Source of the DNA: Flectonema sp. DT1601
Lineage: Eukaryota > Euglenozoa > Diplonemea > Diplonemida > Diplonemidae
DNA length: 64,000 bases
Direction of reading: 5' to 3'
Assembly: GCA_964019425.1 (NCBI GenBank)
Contig: OZ025830.1
Coordinates: 62,001 to 126,000 of the forward strand
In this document: piece by piece, positions 1 through 11,900 of the stretch
How positions within the stretch are numbered: position 1 is the stretch's first letter
Layout: every line of letters starts with the position of its first letter
Translations under genes and position numbers: made by a program
Notes under the pieces: generated by a model
The model's database searches: none
What the model was told of the DNA's origin: nothing
The model's input: the letters and a program-made list of their open reading frames with translations, nothing else

Positions 1-418
1 GAAACAATCGACTGGAAACTGAAACACTGCCAGCTCTTTGCGAACGAACGCTGCAACTTTCACAAGACAGGAGAATGATTTCACTTCCACTTTCAGATAG
101 CTTTCCAGTTCGTTGGATCCAAACACTAGGATGACGTTTACTTGTGAGAGCAGTTCTCATTGGGAATCCTTGAAGTGTTGCACTTGCTCTGTCATCGATA
201 GTAAAAGTATTAAACACCGTTGATAAACCAGCACCCATTCCATAACCTCCAATTACAGTAACTTCACTAACTTGATTACCTCTTCCAACTAACTCATGAA
301 TAGCTTCATCGTCAATAACTAATTTATCATCACCGTCTACCCACACTAACCGAACTGGGTCACTCCCTGACACTATTCCTACCACCAATCCGATAATTAA
401 AATATTTCTTATTAACAT
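1..418 (-). CDS. Secreted GBP-like (guanylate-binding protein family) pseudo-GTPase, N-terminal part
   Basis: An open frame starts at the ATG at 418-416 and runs off the left edge, giving 139 residues with no stop. The first ~19 residues are a signal peptide (MLIRNILIIGLVVGIVSGS). The next block, PVRLVWVDGDDKLVIDDEAI, resembles the start of the guanylate-binding/atlastin-like GTPase domain (PLQLVxVDExGxLxVxPEAL). The place where the family has its P-loop (GxYRTGKS) reads GGYGMGAGLS, so the Lys-Ser is gone. The usual DTEG motif is not seen downstream either, where the text reads LLSCES. This suggests a secreted or ER-lumen relative that cannot bind GTP in the normal way. A CAG acceptor after a pyrimidine stretch ends 15 nt before the ATG. 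The family call rests on the N-terminal block only. It could instead be an unrelated secreted protein. Confidence 0.5.
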   Translation of the reverse strand, partial: MLIRNILIIGLVVGIVSGSDPVRLVWVDGDDKLVIDDEAIHELVGRGNQVSEVTVIGGYGMGAGLSTVFNTFTIDDRASATLQGFPMRTALTSKRHPSVWIQRTGKLSESGSEIILLSCESCSVRSQRAGSVSVSSRLF

Positions 419-757
419 TTCTTATTACTTTGTCTGTGGAAGTTAAATATAAGTTTTGTGTACTAAATTAACATATAAAAAAAAGGAAAAAGTTTTTTTA
501 TATAAAAAAAAAACACGTTGCCACTGCTAGCGTGCAATACTACTGAAAAAGTTTGCAGTAAATCATTTTATATGTTTGCTGTTTGAGAAATGCTGTCTTT
601 TGTAGTACTCCAGCCAGACATTGGATTTGATCGTAGGTTGAATTTCCTTAAAAGGAATAAATAAATAAATAAATAAATTCCTTCACTTGATCAGAGAATA
701 CGGAGGTCCCACAATTCCATTCACTCAAGTAAGCGTTCGTTCCCCCCTGCAGACCTT
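419..757. other. Intergenic spacer
   Basis: The spacer is AT-rich and has a short AAAT tetranucleotide run near 656-680. It should hold the 3' UTR of the oxygenase gene and the acceptor signal for the GBP-like gene at about 434-460. I see no further gene. Confidence 0.6.
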
Positions 758-2389
758 CTACTCACTACTCTCATCGTCTTCCTCAAATTCCTCGTCCTCC
801 TCATCGCAATTGAGATGATCGTCAAGAAGAACTTGTCTGAAGTTGAGATCCTCAGTGAAGAATCGCTGGTCTATTTGTTTTGGTATGGAATCATTTCTTT
901 CTGACGAAGGTCGAACATCCCACGCTCGAGTTATCTTCGTAAGGGGAAGTGATGTTCCAGAAAGTACTTCAACAGGTTTTACTATCGAATCGTATTCTTC
1001 TTTCATATCTTTAACCCAACGACAATCATTCGGTAACTCCGCTTGTGGACCAACTGTCTGACCAGCTCTTTGAGCGAATGCCGACTGAGGACGATCCCAA
1101 AGAGCGACTAATATTGTTAATCTCTGAGTGCTGTTTGAACTTCCGCTGTTGTTGCTATCGAGTGAGATTGGGGATGGTAATACTCCGTGTAAGAGGTTAC
1201 CAGGGAAGTATAAAACTGCTCCGTCTTCTGAGTGAGACATCCAGGCTTCAGCATTGTGAGCGTTCTCTAAATCCTTCTGATCAGTACCTTGATTAATTAC
1301 AATAGTGTTACCACCAGTATCAGTTCCAGCAATGTACATAACACATGATACAAGGGGGTGGACTATTTCACCAGTCTCTTCTAGTGTCTTTTCTTCAGTA
1401 TCGAAGTGCAATTGATGTCCAATATCTCTACCAGGTAATCTTGTGTGAGTCCACCACTCAGTGCATTTTACAGCACCTTCTGGAAGTCCGCTATTTTTGA
1501 TTACAACATTCTTTATAATGTCCTCAATTAATATACGAGGCTCCTTCTCAGGTGAGTACACCCATGAGAAGTAACCCCTCCCAGAGTATCCTGTATCATT
1601 CCAATAGCAATTCTCTGGAGACAGGACCTTGCAAAGAGACTGAAGCATTGGTTTTAAAAGCAAACTTTCCATTTTAATACCGTTTAGTTCGGTTCCGGGT
1701 TTGGCTTTTTTTCTCAGCGATTGCTTTGATTGGGTGTTCAGCTTCCAGATTTCGCTGCTGATGCTGTATTTTATTCCGAAGCTTGCAGCAATACTTGAGA
1801 GCTCTTCTGGTGAGAGGAGATTAAGATCCTTGTGGGCTGAGACAGGTACAAGATAAGACAACAGAAACAATTGGTACTTAGCAACTCGATGACCACTTTG
1901 AAAAGGAATTCTAATAAATTGATCCACCCATTCCCAAGATTCGTCAACGTTATCAAAAGAAACATCATCAAGACACATTCTGTAGTATTTTATTGCGTCT
2001 CTTAAGTTGTTAGTGTCGCGGGCTAATCCAGCCAGGGATAGCACCGCAGAAGTGTTCTTAAATAATTTGATCGACTCTAAAAATGAACCTATCGCACTAT
2101 CGAAATCACCTCCAGACATAGTCAGTTGTCCAGCTTCTTGCATAGCGATGTCCATAAAGTGTTCACCGCAGAGATTGTGAGCAGTTGACTTTATTATATG
2201 AGATGGTGGGATCTCATCATCTCCATTGAAGTCTGTTTTTACTTTCTCACAAAGAGTTAGACATTTCTTCAGGTGGCGAATCACTTTCTTCCCATCTGCT
2301 TCTTGTGATCTGTACAGCTCTTCCATTGCCTCTCCGAGGATATTTCTGTCAGTTGGCTGCTGACGCTTTACCTTTTTCTTTAAAACCAT
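758..2389 (-). CDS. TPR and 2-oxoglutarate/Fe(II) oxygenase-domain protein
   Basis: A single-exon gene of 543 residues. Residues about 88-145 look like a TPR-type helical repeat (GGDFDSAIGSFLESIKLF, then DAIKYYRMCLDD). Residues about 245-435 form a double-stranded beta-helix oxygenase. The iron ligands read H328-F-D330 and H401 (GNLLHGVLP), and R423 is the likely 2-oxoglutarate contact (QRLTILVALW). This is the prolyl-hydroxylase-like layout, so the enzyme probably hydroxylates a protein or small molecule using Fe(II), O2 and 2-oxoglutarate. The substrate cannot be read from sequence. The C-terminus is strongly acidic. There is no signal peptide, so a cytosolic or nuclear site is likely. The ATG at 2389 follows a pyrimidine-rich stretch and CAG by 11 nt. 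Confidence 0.82.
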   Translation of the reverse strand: MVLKKKVKRQQPTDRNILGEAMEELYRSQEADGKKVIRHLKKCLTLCEKVKTDFNGDDEIPPSHIIKSTAHNLCGEHFMDIAMQEAGQLTMSGGDFDSAIGSFLESIKLFKNTSAVLSLAGLARDTNNLRDAIKYYRMCLDDVSFDNVDESWEWVDQFIRIPFQSGHRVAKYQLFLLSYLVPVSAHKDLNLLSPEELSSIAASFGIKYSISSEIWKLNTQSKQSLRKKAKPGTELNGIKMESLLLKPMLQSLCKVLSPENCYWNDTGYSGRGYFSWVYSPEKEPRILIEDIIKNVVIKNSGLPEGAVKCTEWWTHTRLPGRDIGHQLHFDTEEKTLEETGEIVHPLVSCVMYIAGTDTGGNTIVINQGTDQKDLENAHNAEAWMSHSEDGAVLYFPGNLLHGVLPSPISLDSNNSGSSNSTQRLTILVALWDRPQSAFAQRAGQTVGPQAELPNDCRWVKDMKEEYDSIVKPVEVLSGTSLPLTKITRAWDVRPSSERNDSIPKQIDQRFFTEDLNFRQVLLDDHLNCDEEDEEFEEDDESSE

Positions 2390-2657
2390 TTTGTTAATGT
2401 CTGGAGGAGATGTTTTACTTTCAGTCAGACTTAGGATTTGAATCTACGAATTACTTTACAAGTAACGACTACATGGCAACAGTGTTGAAGTACTGGACAG
2501 GAATGATAATAACTTCACTCAACAACAATAACTAACTTGACGTCGGAACGTAGATGCTGATGAGCAAAACACTTTCTTTGGTCACAAATCTAAAGATAAA
2601 TGACAACAGAGTTCATAACTCTCATACAAATAGAAGTAAATAAAATCATGAAGAGTA

Positions 2658-3236
2658 CTATATGTGAAGGGTTCCAAATATCTCAAATTGCACGCCCGTC
2701 ATAGAATAGTTGTTGCTGCTGTTCTTGCCAGTGCTGACGAGCCGAAATTTTGAGAAAGCTTCTCGAATTCGATTGAGTTTCCAACCAGCCCGCCACTGCT
2801 TCTTTTGAGATGCTCGAGAAGCGTCGAAGGAAGTATCTGATTTGTGTTCGAATATAACAACCCAAACATCCTTACCATCTTTCTGTTGAAGACCACAAAG
2901 ACACCAATTACGAAGGAAATCACTAACACGACCAGCTCCATGTGTTAATTGATATCCTTCTGGACGTACAGCTACCGGTAATTCTACTTCAATCCAACTT
3001 CCTAAAATGTTTCCAGTTACGAGTTTAGCTTCTGATGCGGTGATAACTCTGTCTGAGTACAGAACAAAATTCTCAAGGCAACCAACAGTCAACCCAGACA
3101 CTCTCACATTACAAGTACCAGTCTTGTAAGGGTTCGCATATTCTCCCTTCCCGGCTTCCTTTCCGAGGAAGTAAAGTATTCCCTTTCCATCAGCTCGGTA
3201 CGGAAAGTGATTTCTATCCAAAGCGAGGTCCGTCAT
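2658..3236 (-). CDS. Stand-alone discoidin-like (F5/8C, HECTD1/BTB-type) beta-sandwich protein
   Basis: 192 residues from the ATG at 3236. The protein is almost entirely one galactose-binding-fold domain of the kind found at the end of HECTD1-like ubiquitin ligases and BTB proteins. It shows GILYFLGKEAGKGEYANPY near the N-terminus, then GSWIEVELP, YQLTHGAG, LRNWCLCGLQ, and the diagnostic FRLVSTGKNSSNNYSMTG followed by FEIFGTL. No BTB, HECT or RING partner domain is encoded here. It may act as a substrate-recognition or scaffold subunit. The start is 12 nt after a CAG with a T-rich tract (3249-3275). An upstream reading frame with a hydrophobic segment (3600-3475) could in principle be spliced on in frame, but I see no good evidence for that. 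Confidence 0.7.
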   Translation of the reverse strand: MTDLALDRNHFPYRADGKGILYFLGKEAGKGEYANPYKTGTCNVRVSGLTVGCLENFVLYSDRVITASEAKLVTGNILGSWIEVELPVAVRPEGYQLTHGAGRVSDFLRNWCLCGLQQKDGKDVWVVIFEHKSDTSFDASRASQKKQWRAGWKLNRIREAFSKFRLVSTGKNSSNNYSMTGVQFEIFGTLHI

Positions 3237-3570
3237 TTTACAACGCTGCTGTCGAGAAGTAAACAAATAAATAAAAGAAGTGATCATTAAAAACCAACAG
3301 AAATAACTTCTATAAAATAAAACATAAATAATATTATTCAAACCTGAATTTAAAAATATGAAATACCAAATAAACATTTCAACCATTCACTAGTCAGAAG
3401 TAAACTGTTAAGTTTCTTATTGTAGTTCTAATTAACGAATTGAAGGACAAATAGGCAAAGGGTGTAAATGTACCCACCGCCTGATGACATAAGAAAACGC
3501 GTACAACCGATCATTGTTTAGTGTAAGTGCAGTGAGTCCAATTAAACAAACGAGATGACTTGCTGCTATT
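3237..3570. other. Intergenic spacer
   Basis: AT-rich spacer. A minus-strand frame from an ATG at about 3600, overlapping the end of the next gene, continues to 3432 with one hydrophobic stretch. It lacks a clear acceptor and is not called as a gene. Confidence 0.5.
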
Positions 3571-5422
3571 CTAATCCAAAACAGATTGTGAACTTTCATT
3601 AAACTCTCGTCTGTTTCCTTGAGTAACAATCAGAGGTGATTCTTGTAGTGCAATACGAGACCCGACTGTTTTCATTACTCCAGACCTGATGTGATTTTTA
3701 ACTCGTTTCCATCCTAAACAGCTCTTCCTGGGCTGCCGGGGGATGCGAGGGATTGATGGCAAGTACGGTTCTCCCTCGGGGAACGTCGGCCTGAAAAGCA
3801 TCGAAGTAGGTGTCGTGTACTTCGGTTTTGCTATCTCTGAATTATTCGAAGTACTCGTGCGCTTCCTCTTCTTTTTGGAAGCCGCAAATTGTTCTTCTGA
3901 TGATTCTTTTTTAGTTTTCAGTTCCTCAAGTGTTTGTTTTAATGAAGTGATTCGATCTTGTTTTTGATATATTTCTGAGCAGAGTTCATCAGCTGAAGTT
4001 GTCAGCTGCTCGATGATTCCCTCCCAAGTTGGAGCGAAGATAATTCTCGTTGAGGCTCTATCTGTTCCCCTTTTAACTGATGAGTTTAATTTACTAATCG
4101 ATTCTTGAATACTGCTGAAGAATGCTTTTCGATATCTTTCATGAATTGATCCTTGTTCTCTCAGACCCTGTGTTGCTCTTTTTAAATCTATTTCATATTG
4201 TTTCAGTCTGATCCTTAATCGGTTTTCATGCTTTCTGTAAAATACTCGCTTCAGGGCACGACGACACCTTCTTTCCCGTAGCTGTTTAATGATTATATAT
4301 TGTGAGGAGAGCCTTGACCAAAACAACAACAACAACAACAACAACAACAGCAATAATAATACAAACCTTTTGTTGTAAATTTTTAACTTTGGGTTCCTCC
4401 TCCCCAAGGCAGGTTTCCAGTTTTTTCATTTCACTGCTTTTCCGCGACAAGACGCCCTTGTTTCTCCATCGAACTTTATTTAGTTTTCTTTGATAGTGAT
4501 CATCTTCTGAGTGAATACGAGTATTGCAGATACTCTGCAGAACTTTGATTTCAGATTGTTGACTTTTAAAGTGCTCAGCAATGCTGTAGTCTCGTTCCTT
4601 TAACCACGACTTCCAAGGAGATGCGAAGAGTACCGCATCGTACTTCTCAGTTATCTCACGAAGAGTTGCTGCAACTGTTGTTGTTTGAAGTTCATCATTT
4701 CGCATTGTAATAATGTGATTAATCATACTCAGATTAAATTCTCTGTATGGCATTGAACATAATAATTCATCACTTCTGTGAAGGGTCGCACAGTTCAAAC
4801 ACACGAGTGGTATTTGACAAGCTGAACAGTTGGCAGTCGGGGTTTTTGAACATTCCGACACAGCCTTTGCGATCCCCCTTCGATATGATTGATATCTCGG
4901 CATCTTAAAGGCTGTCGGTATTGTAAGACCTTCTCTTTGTTCAGGAGAGACATATGTCTTGTAGAAAGAATCAAACAAGTGACGCTGCTTATTAAGATCT
5001 CTGTCGGTTGCGAGGTTTAGAAATTCCAGCATTTCATTATCACTGGCAGACTCGATTGAGGAATCAGGACGAGAGGTTTCCTCAAAATGTTTATTCCAAG
5101 TGTGTAATTGTGTGCATGTCTCTCCATCTAAATTGTTCACATTTTTAATTTGTTTGTTAATCTCAACTATGTCGGCGTACATTGTATTTTCTTGTTCTTC
5201 TGAAGACGGTTCCAACAGCGGAGGTAAGTCACAATTATTGAAGTCCTCTTCTTCTGATTCTTCTTCTTCACATTCTTCTTCGTTATCTCCGTCAATCCCC
5301 GACGCGTACGTTATAATATTCGACACATTTAATTGAGTGTTGTCTCCAACTTCTACATTCTCGTTTATGAAAACAGTTCTTAGTGAGACCAACAAGTCCG
5401 CAATAGCACCTGTTGTGGTCAT
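3571..5422 (-). CDS. Unknown coiled-coil protein with a CxxC-x5-CxxC cluster
   Basis: Two exons, 5422-4367 and 4281-3571, separated by an 85-nt intron (GTTTGT...CAG) in phase 0, give 588 residues. The intron carries a (TTG)n run, seen as AAC repeats on the plus strand. Residues ~48-80 are very acidic. C199/C202/C208/C211 form a possible zinc cluster (CSACQIPLVCLNC). The second half is long charged helix, probably coiled coil, and ends in a basic, Pro-rich tail with a KKKRKR nuclear-signal-like patch. I do not recognise the family. A T-rich tract and TAG end 35 nt before the ATG. Confidence 0.7.
4319..4350. repeat. AAC trinucleotide microsatellite inside an intron
   Basis: About nine AAC units followed by AGC and AAT units lie wholly within the 4282-4366 intron. 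On the coding strand they read as TTG/TTA and form the pyrimidine-rich part of the intron. Confidence 0.85.
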
Positions 5423-5938
5423 ACATGTGTTGTTATTGTGATGTGTGTTATGATTTTCTATTTAAGAAGAAGACAAATAAACAAAATAATTTATCATCAC
5501 CAGATTACAGATATTATCATATTTATCGAATCGATTAATTGCTGCTATTGAAAGTCTGCAGGCGATGGTTGCACGGACTTCACAATGCAGTGAGCAGGTT
5601 AGAAAAGATTATTAACACCAAATGGATTGTACCAAAAGGTTGTTAACAGAACGCTAATCTGTGATAGATCTGAAGAGATGACCAGCCCATCGAATCACAT
5701 AATTGAAATCCAACGTTACGGAGTGTACGAAACATAAATACGAATACCACAACTGTTTTAAACGAACATAAAGATATTAAAGAAACCAAAACTTAGTAGT
5801 CAGGTCTTTCTTACGAGGAAACAGATGTTTCCTAATCGTCTCGACCTCCAATAAGAACGATCGACTTCAAGTGTTGTGATCACAAAGAACATCACATCCG
5901 TTAAAAGACACGCGAATAAAAAAAACAGCAATAGTACA
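5423..5938. other. Intergenic spacer
   Basis: AT-rich spacer. One short minus-strand frame of about 30 codons starts near 5733 after a weak CAG. It is too short and unsupported to call. Confidence 0.5.
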
Positions 5939-8900
5939 TCAGTCTTCTGGCTGCCTGCTGAGGAGTTCCTGACAGGCAACCACAACCTTCTTAGCTTCTG
6001 CGGTTTCTATCCCTGCTCTTACAACATGTTGCATTACAATGTTGACGAGGGACATTCCTCCGGGTTGAAAAGCCATCTCAGCAGCGATAAAGTAAGCTCT
6101 CTTCCACTTCTTGCAGTACAGCCATGCTCTGGCTGCTTCTATTGAAGGAGCGGTTATGAGGATAATTAACTTCTCCGCGATTTTGTAGTCCGGGTTGTCA
6201 GAGTTCTCAGTCAACTGTTTTTAGTGATTGAAACCAACCGTCAAGAGAGTTAGATTTGAATAAAAAGAAAACAACATACCGACTCAATACACTCCAAGAC
6301 GATGTCATCGAGATCAGTAGCAGGGACCGTGTCCTTCATCTGTCTGAGGGTACCTTCAATCTTTTTATCTTCCTTGTGTTGAATCATACATCTGACGGCC
6401 TCTCGATATATTACTTGTCGTGGTAGCTTCAGCTTACAAATTAATTGAAATCCAACTTGAAAGTCAACTGGTAGAACCTGTTGTTGTGTTGTGATGCTGA
6501 AGTTAAAACAACAGAGAGGGAGAAAATATTTAAAATTATATAAAAAAAAATAACAAACCTCCTCAGCTAGGTATCTTTGCTCCATCGGAGTTCCAAATAA
6601 TGTGTGCGTCGTATTGCGACCAGCAGAGGTCAGGACGGCTTTTTGCATTTCAGCGAGTTCGAGGAATTCTTTTATTTCATAAGAACTCATATGACTTGGA
6701 GGAAGAGCAATCCCCCTATCGTTAAGAACTCTATTAGAAGTCAGAGATTGTTGACCTGGTGTATCTGGTCCAGGACTTTGAAAGTTCAATGATGTATTAT
6801 CAGGACTCTCTAGAACTCGAGTTCGAGGAGTACAGTTGCTGTTGTTGCTGCTCTGCTCAAGAAGGTTTCCAAGACTCTCATCTCTGAACACAAATGATGA
6901 AGAAGCAGACAAGTCTTGTTGATGAGGTTGTTTTGATTGTAAAGCTTGTTGAAGATTATGAATACAACTCTCAATTAATCGAACCTTCTTCTCGTGTTCA
7001 ACTTCCAACAAGAAACGATCTCTCGCAGTGAGAGCTGACCTGACGTAATCGCACATCCAGTTCTGCCAATCGGTGAGTTCTTCCAAAATAGAAAGTTTTT
7101 CAATTCGAACTGTTGGAGTCATTGAAGCAGATGCTTCTCCCTTCTTCTTTGATAATGAACGAAGGTATTTACAAATAGCAAACAACATGGAACGACAAAT
7201 ACCCAAACTATTATCAACACTTAGTAAACATGCTCTGAGATCAAGTAAGTCTGATCCACCAGCTGGGAGTTCATTCGGATCTCTAAGTGGGATAAAGATC
7301 TTTGATATGAATGCGGAACTTGACATCTTACTTTCGATAAAGTGTTGTAATGCTTTAGTCAGTTCATGTCCTCTGACGTAAAAGGAAACCAAATCATCAT
7401 CAGATCCATAGTGTTTTGTGTAGAATACTGTTTCTCTATATCTGTGTGGGGTGTTGTGTTGTTTTAGAAAACTATTTTTTGTTATAATTATTTGTTGGAG
7501 TACTTCAAAAATAAAATAAAACAGACCTGCTCTTATTCAAACCTGTCGTAAAACAACTCTGCGATCCGATTAAAATATCCGCACTGGGAACAACAACAGA
7601 ACCATCAGTACCAAAAGTAGCATCTCTCTGAATAGGAGGACCTTCAAGTAAGTGGTGAATTTCATTTAGTTTTGCTGCGACGTGTTGTGGAGTCACTTTT
7701 GCGAACGATTCCCTTGCGCATTGCCACCATCCAAGTTTTAGAGCTTCCAGTCCATGACTGAGCCAAACAATATCGGTGTGAACACCTGCTTTTGATGCAA
7801 TTTCTAAAGCAACTTGTATTCTATCAAACTTAACTAGCAGAGCTATTATTTTATTTACCGTCACTACATCGTCAACAGAGTTAATAGTTAGAGAACCAAA
7901 GAACTCAACGTCTTGTTCATCAACATCCCAAGGGTGGTTCTTCTCGTAGAGGAACCCAACTGATATTTCCACCGTCTTCAGGACTCGGATAACACGAATG
8001 AGTTCTTCAGACCTGTTGGAAGTTATTTTAATATTTTGTGAAAACTGAATTGAGATAACTCGTCGAAGTGAATCTAAAGGTGACCATTAGTAACCATCAC
8101 CACATTACACCACATCACATACCTGTACTCAATTGCCTGCCCAAGTGACAAGTGACGTTTCTGTGCTGTTCGGGCTAACGTCTCCACCATTGCGATGACG
8201 TGCTTGCGAGATGGGTTTCTGGGAATTGCCAACTGCTTTGAGACTTCAAAAGCGATTTCAATGCAGATGTCGCCGCCAACCTGTTTTTTTTTTGTTTTTT
8301 CCCTTATTTGAACTACGAAATTATGCGTGAGTGTGAAGTGTGAGGGCGGCTGTGAATATTAAAAGCTTACTAATAACATACCTTATCATCTTGTATTATT
8401 CCAATAAGAGACATACAGAGAGACAAAGAAGGACTCTCATTGTAGTAGAAGTCTGTTCGACAACATTCCAACTCATCGAATGAGTCATACTCTGCTGGGA
8501 ATCGTTGTGTTGAAGGAGTTAAGAAAACATCTCGCGATTGCTTTCTAGTGTGTAGTACAGAAGTAGTTTGGGTTACCATTGACTTGTGAGCGTAGAATCT
8601 GATTACACTGTTGGGTAGTACTTCTGGGAAATCTTTCATTGCTCGATGGACATGATGTACCTTCCCGTCTCTTATTAATTGTTCAGCAAGTAGATCAGGT
8701 CGTTTTACTAACAACATTACTTCAGATCGTTCTCTGTCGGAAAGACTATTTAAGAGTCTGAGTCCCAGAAGTACTTCATGTTGAATACCACCGATACCGG
8801 CAATGATTTCTTTACTTTCTAATGTTTGGTTACTCGATGATGCGAACGTCAGGCAAACTTCACGAGTTTCTTCAGGACTTCCGAGAGATTGAAGATGCCT

Positions 8901-11900
8901 AGAAACAGAGAAGTAATCACCTTTATCAACAAGAGAACAGATGTATTCACAGTGAAATCCTCTGAGGCGCTCGAGGTACGATGGATCTGATTTTAATGTT
9001 TCAGCCATCGAGAACAAGTCGAGTGCTAGTTTTGAATCTTTCTTAACAACATGATTAAGAACTGAGTTAATACATTCTACATTAGCTGCGTCTATTCTTC
9101 CTGACATCATACCTTCTGATAGTATTCCTTTGAGAATGATGTCATCTTTTGATAATAATTGAAGTTGTTCATAAATTTCAACCACGACACGTAATCCATC
9201 AAGTTCTGGACTACTAACATCAAAAGGAAATCCATTTATGAGATCAGCTACGTACTTTGCGTGGAGAATTGGAGTGTACACATCCGCCATTAAGAAGTCA
9301 TGTAAAACTATTTTATGATCAGAAACCCTAGCGAGTAGGTAAGTTGCAGACTGCGTCAGAGCATCAGTGCTGGACTTCAAAGGAAGTGTATTGCTGTGAA
9401 GCTGCAATGCTGTTCGAAGAATCAAATGAGCAGCATCAGTTAAACTGGCGTCACTAGGACCCGACAAAGTGAACTCTGAATGACTTAAATGTGATAAAGC
9501 CTCATCTAGAGAAGTTGAGAACTGATGTCTGTCTGCCAACAGCTTATAAAAATCATCAGAAACAGGATCCAGAGATACAGCAGCTGGGTAAACAGCTGAT
9601 AAATCAGCAGGTATTTGATGAGAGAGTGACTTATTGTGTTTTATTATTTCAATTAATTCTTTTACCATCACAGAGACAGCATTAAATCCAGCCATGCACT
9701 CATTTCGTAATGCCAAATGAGGATCTTTCATTTTCAACAAATTAACCTTCAAAGAGTGTTTTTGAGCTCCCCCTCCATTCAGTAACAACTCCACAACTTG
9801 AGAAGTGTCAAAAACTGTGGCGTTGTTTCCACCGAATGTACGACAAAAGTGTCGAAGTGACGAAAGTTTGTAAGCCATGAGTCTACCAAGAAATGGATTA
9901 TCAGAAGAAGAAATATCCTTTATAATTGAAACATCAATGTGAGTCTTCGGATGTAAGAAAACACTCGCAGATAAATGAGCTACTTCAGGAAGTTCTTTTC
10001 GCATCCATTTCAGTACAGAACTGGACATCTGAGGACCGTCTTCCTCTGCAGACAATATCAAACTTCTAATGCGAGGGTTTACTTGTATCAGAGATGCGTA
10101 CTTTTCTGCGGCGTTGAAATCATTCTTTGAATAGATTTCATAAAGTAAATGTTCATCAGGAGATCTTTCTAAAACTACTTCATCACCAAGACAGATACGA
10201 GCCTTTCCGAGGTATTCTAAAGATTGTCTTAAGACAGGTCCAATCTTTAGGGATTCCAAGTCGCTTATTCCTCCCCAGTTCTGTCTTTGTAAAAGTGATA
10301 AGAGAATCCTCACAGAATGCGCTTCTTTAGAAAATGGTTTTGAACTCTCAGGAGAACCCTCAACAGTTGATAACGCAGTAGTTTCTATACTCACGATTTT
10401 ATGACTTCCATTCTCTGAAAACAGGTCTAAGTCTGCCTTTTTAGCATCCGAAATATCCTTCTCTGAGTTGTACCCCAACACTGCAAAGTCAATTTCACTG
10501 AGAAGGAGATCTTCAAGAGGAGGTTGATGAGAGTGTTTAGATATGGGCTGCTTTCCTTTTTGTTTTGTCTTCGCAACGTAGAAGGTTTTTCGAATCTCCA
10601 TAGCTTTGATTTTATCATCTCTTTGCAATGCAGCAGCGAGGTATGATGAAGCTGGGTACAAGGATTCCTCTAACGTTGGGGCTTCGGGTGATAACCAACG
10701 AGCTAACTCAAGTCTAAATATCACTCTTTGAATCCAGGACAGTAACATTGTCGTATCACTTGTTGAGTCTAAAAGGGTGTCAGCTTCTAATGTTTTTAAA
10801 AGTGAGTACGCCGTGTCTATGTCACAAATATGTGAATCACTTGTGTTACCTTGACGCACTGCTTCATCAGCTATCGCATCCTTCTTTAAGAAGATAAATT
10901 GCATTATTACCCTTTTTACATTTACTCTCAATTGCGGCCAATCAAGAGACTTTAAGTGTGAAGCTAGTTGTTGTTTAAGAGAGTGGTGGAGGCAGGACTT
11001 TAGTGCGGCATCTAAGGCGGCGCTGGCATGGAGAAGATTTATTTCACGATTCTTGTATCGGATGTGCTGCTGGGAAAGTGTTGGTCGCTGCATTGCGAGT
11101 GAGATTAACTGATCGAAGTCGAGTAAGCTGGCAAATGGTTGAAAAGTACTCAAGAAACTAACTTCAGTAAACCTTCCGAGAACTGATGCCACTCTCCCAA
11201 CCTGATCGAGAGAATCTTCTTCCGCATCTGCTTCTGAAGAACTGTGCAGTCGATCAGTTCGTCGTCTGAGAACTCTTCCAATTGAATCTGTGACGTCATC
11301 CTGTCCAACCATGACTTCAGTAATGACATCACCGTGTCTTGTTGATGCTGCTCTTACAAGTAGTCCTGTATTGAGTTTTATAAATAATCCTTTGATAGTA
11401 TTCACAACACAACACAATACATACCAGCAATACTATATTGAGTAGCAGAATCAAACACAGCTGTGTCATAAAGGTATCGAAAGATAGCATCTGATGGTGT
11501 TGGGGGATTGAGAGAAGCAATACATCTGCAACAGGATCCCATTGGGATACGGCGCCGCTTCCATGGTACTCCTGTTTTCGTATTTTTATTATTCTGCAGC
11601 TTAGTATTTTGTTTTTTTATTTACATCAACTAAAAGAGGTCAGCAACACACCTGATACACCTGTTGCTACAGCAATCAGTAGTAACCATTTCAAGTTGTC
11701 CATCGTCTCCGTTTCGAACAGCGGCTGAAGTTGTTGTCGCAACAGTTTCTCATCTGTTCCTCCTCTGGACAAGTGAACATCGATAACTTGAAGAGCTCGT
11801 TGAAAAGTTAAGTACCACGGGGACCCATTACCTGATGCTGCAATCTCTAGGCAGGCATTCCAATTCACTTCTGGCCCGCGAGGTGTTTTAAATAGAACTT

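Noticed and set aside
3432-3600. Minus-strand frame with a hydrophobic stretch between two genes
   Set aside because: It overlaps the end of the zinc-cluster gene, lacks a clear acceptor, and could join the discoidin-like gene only through an uncertain GTACAT donor.
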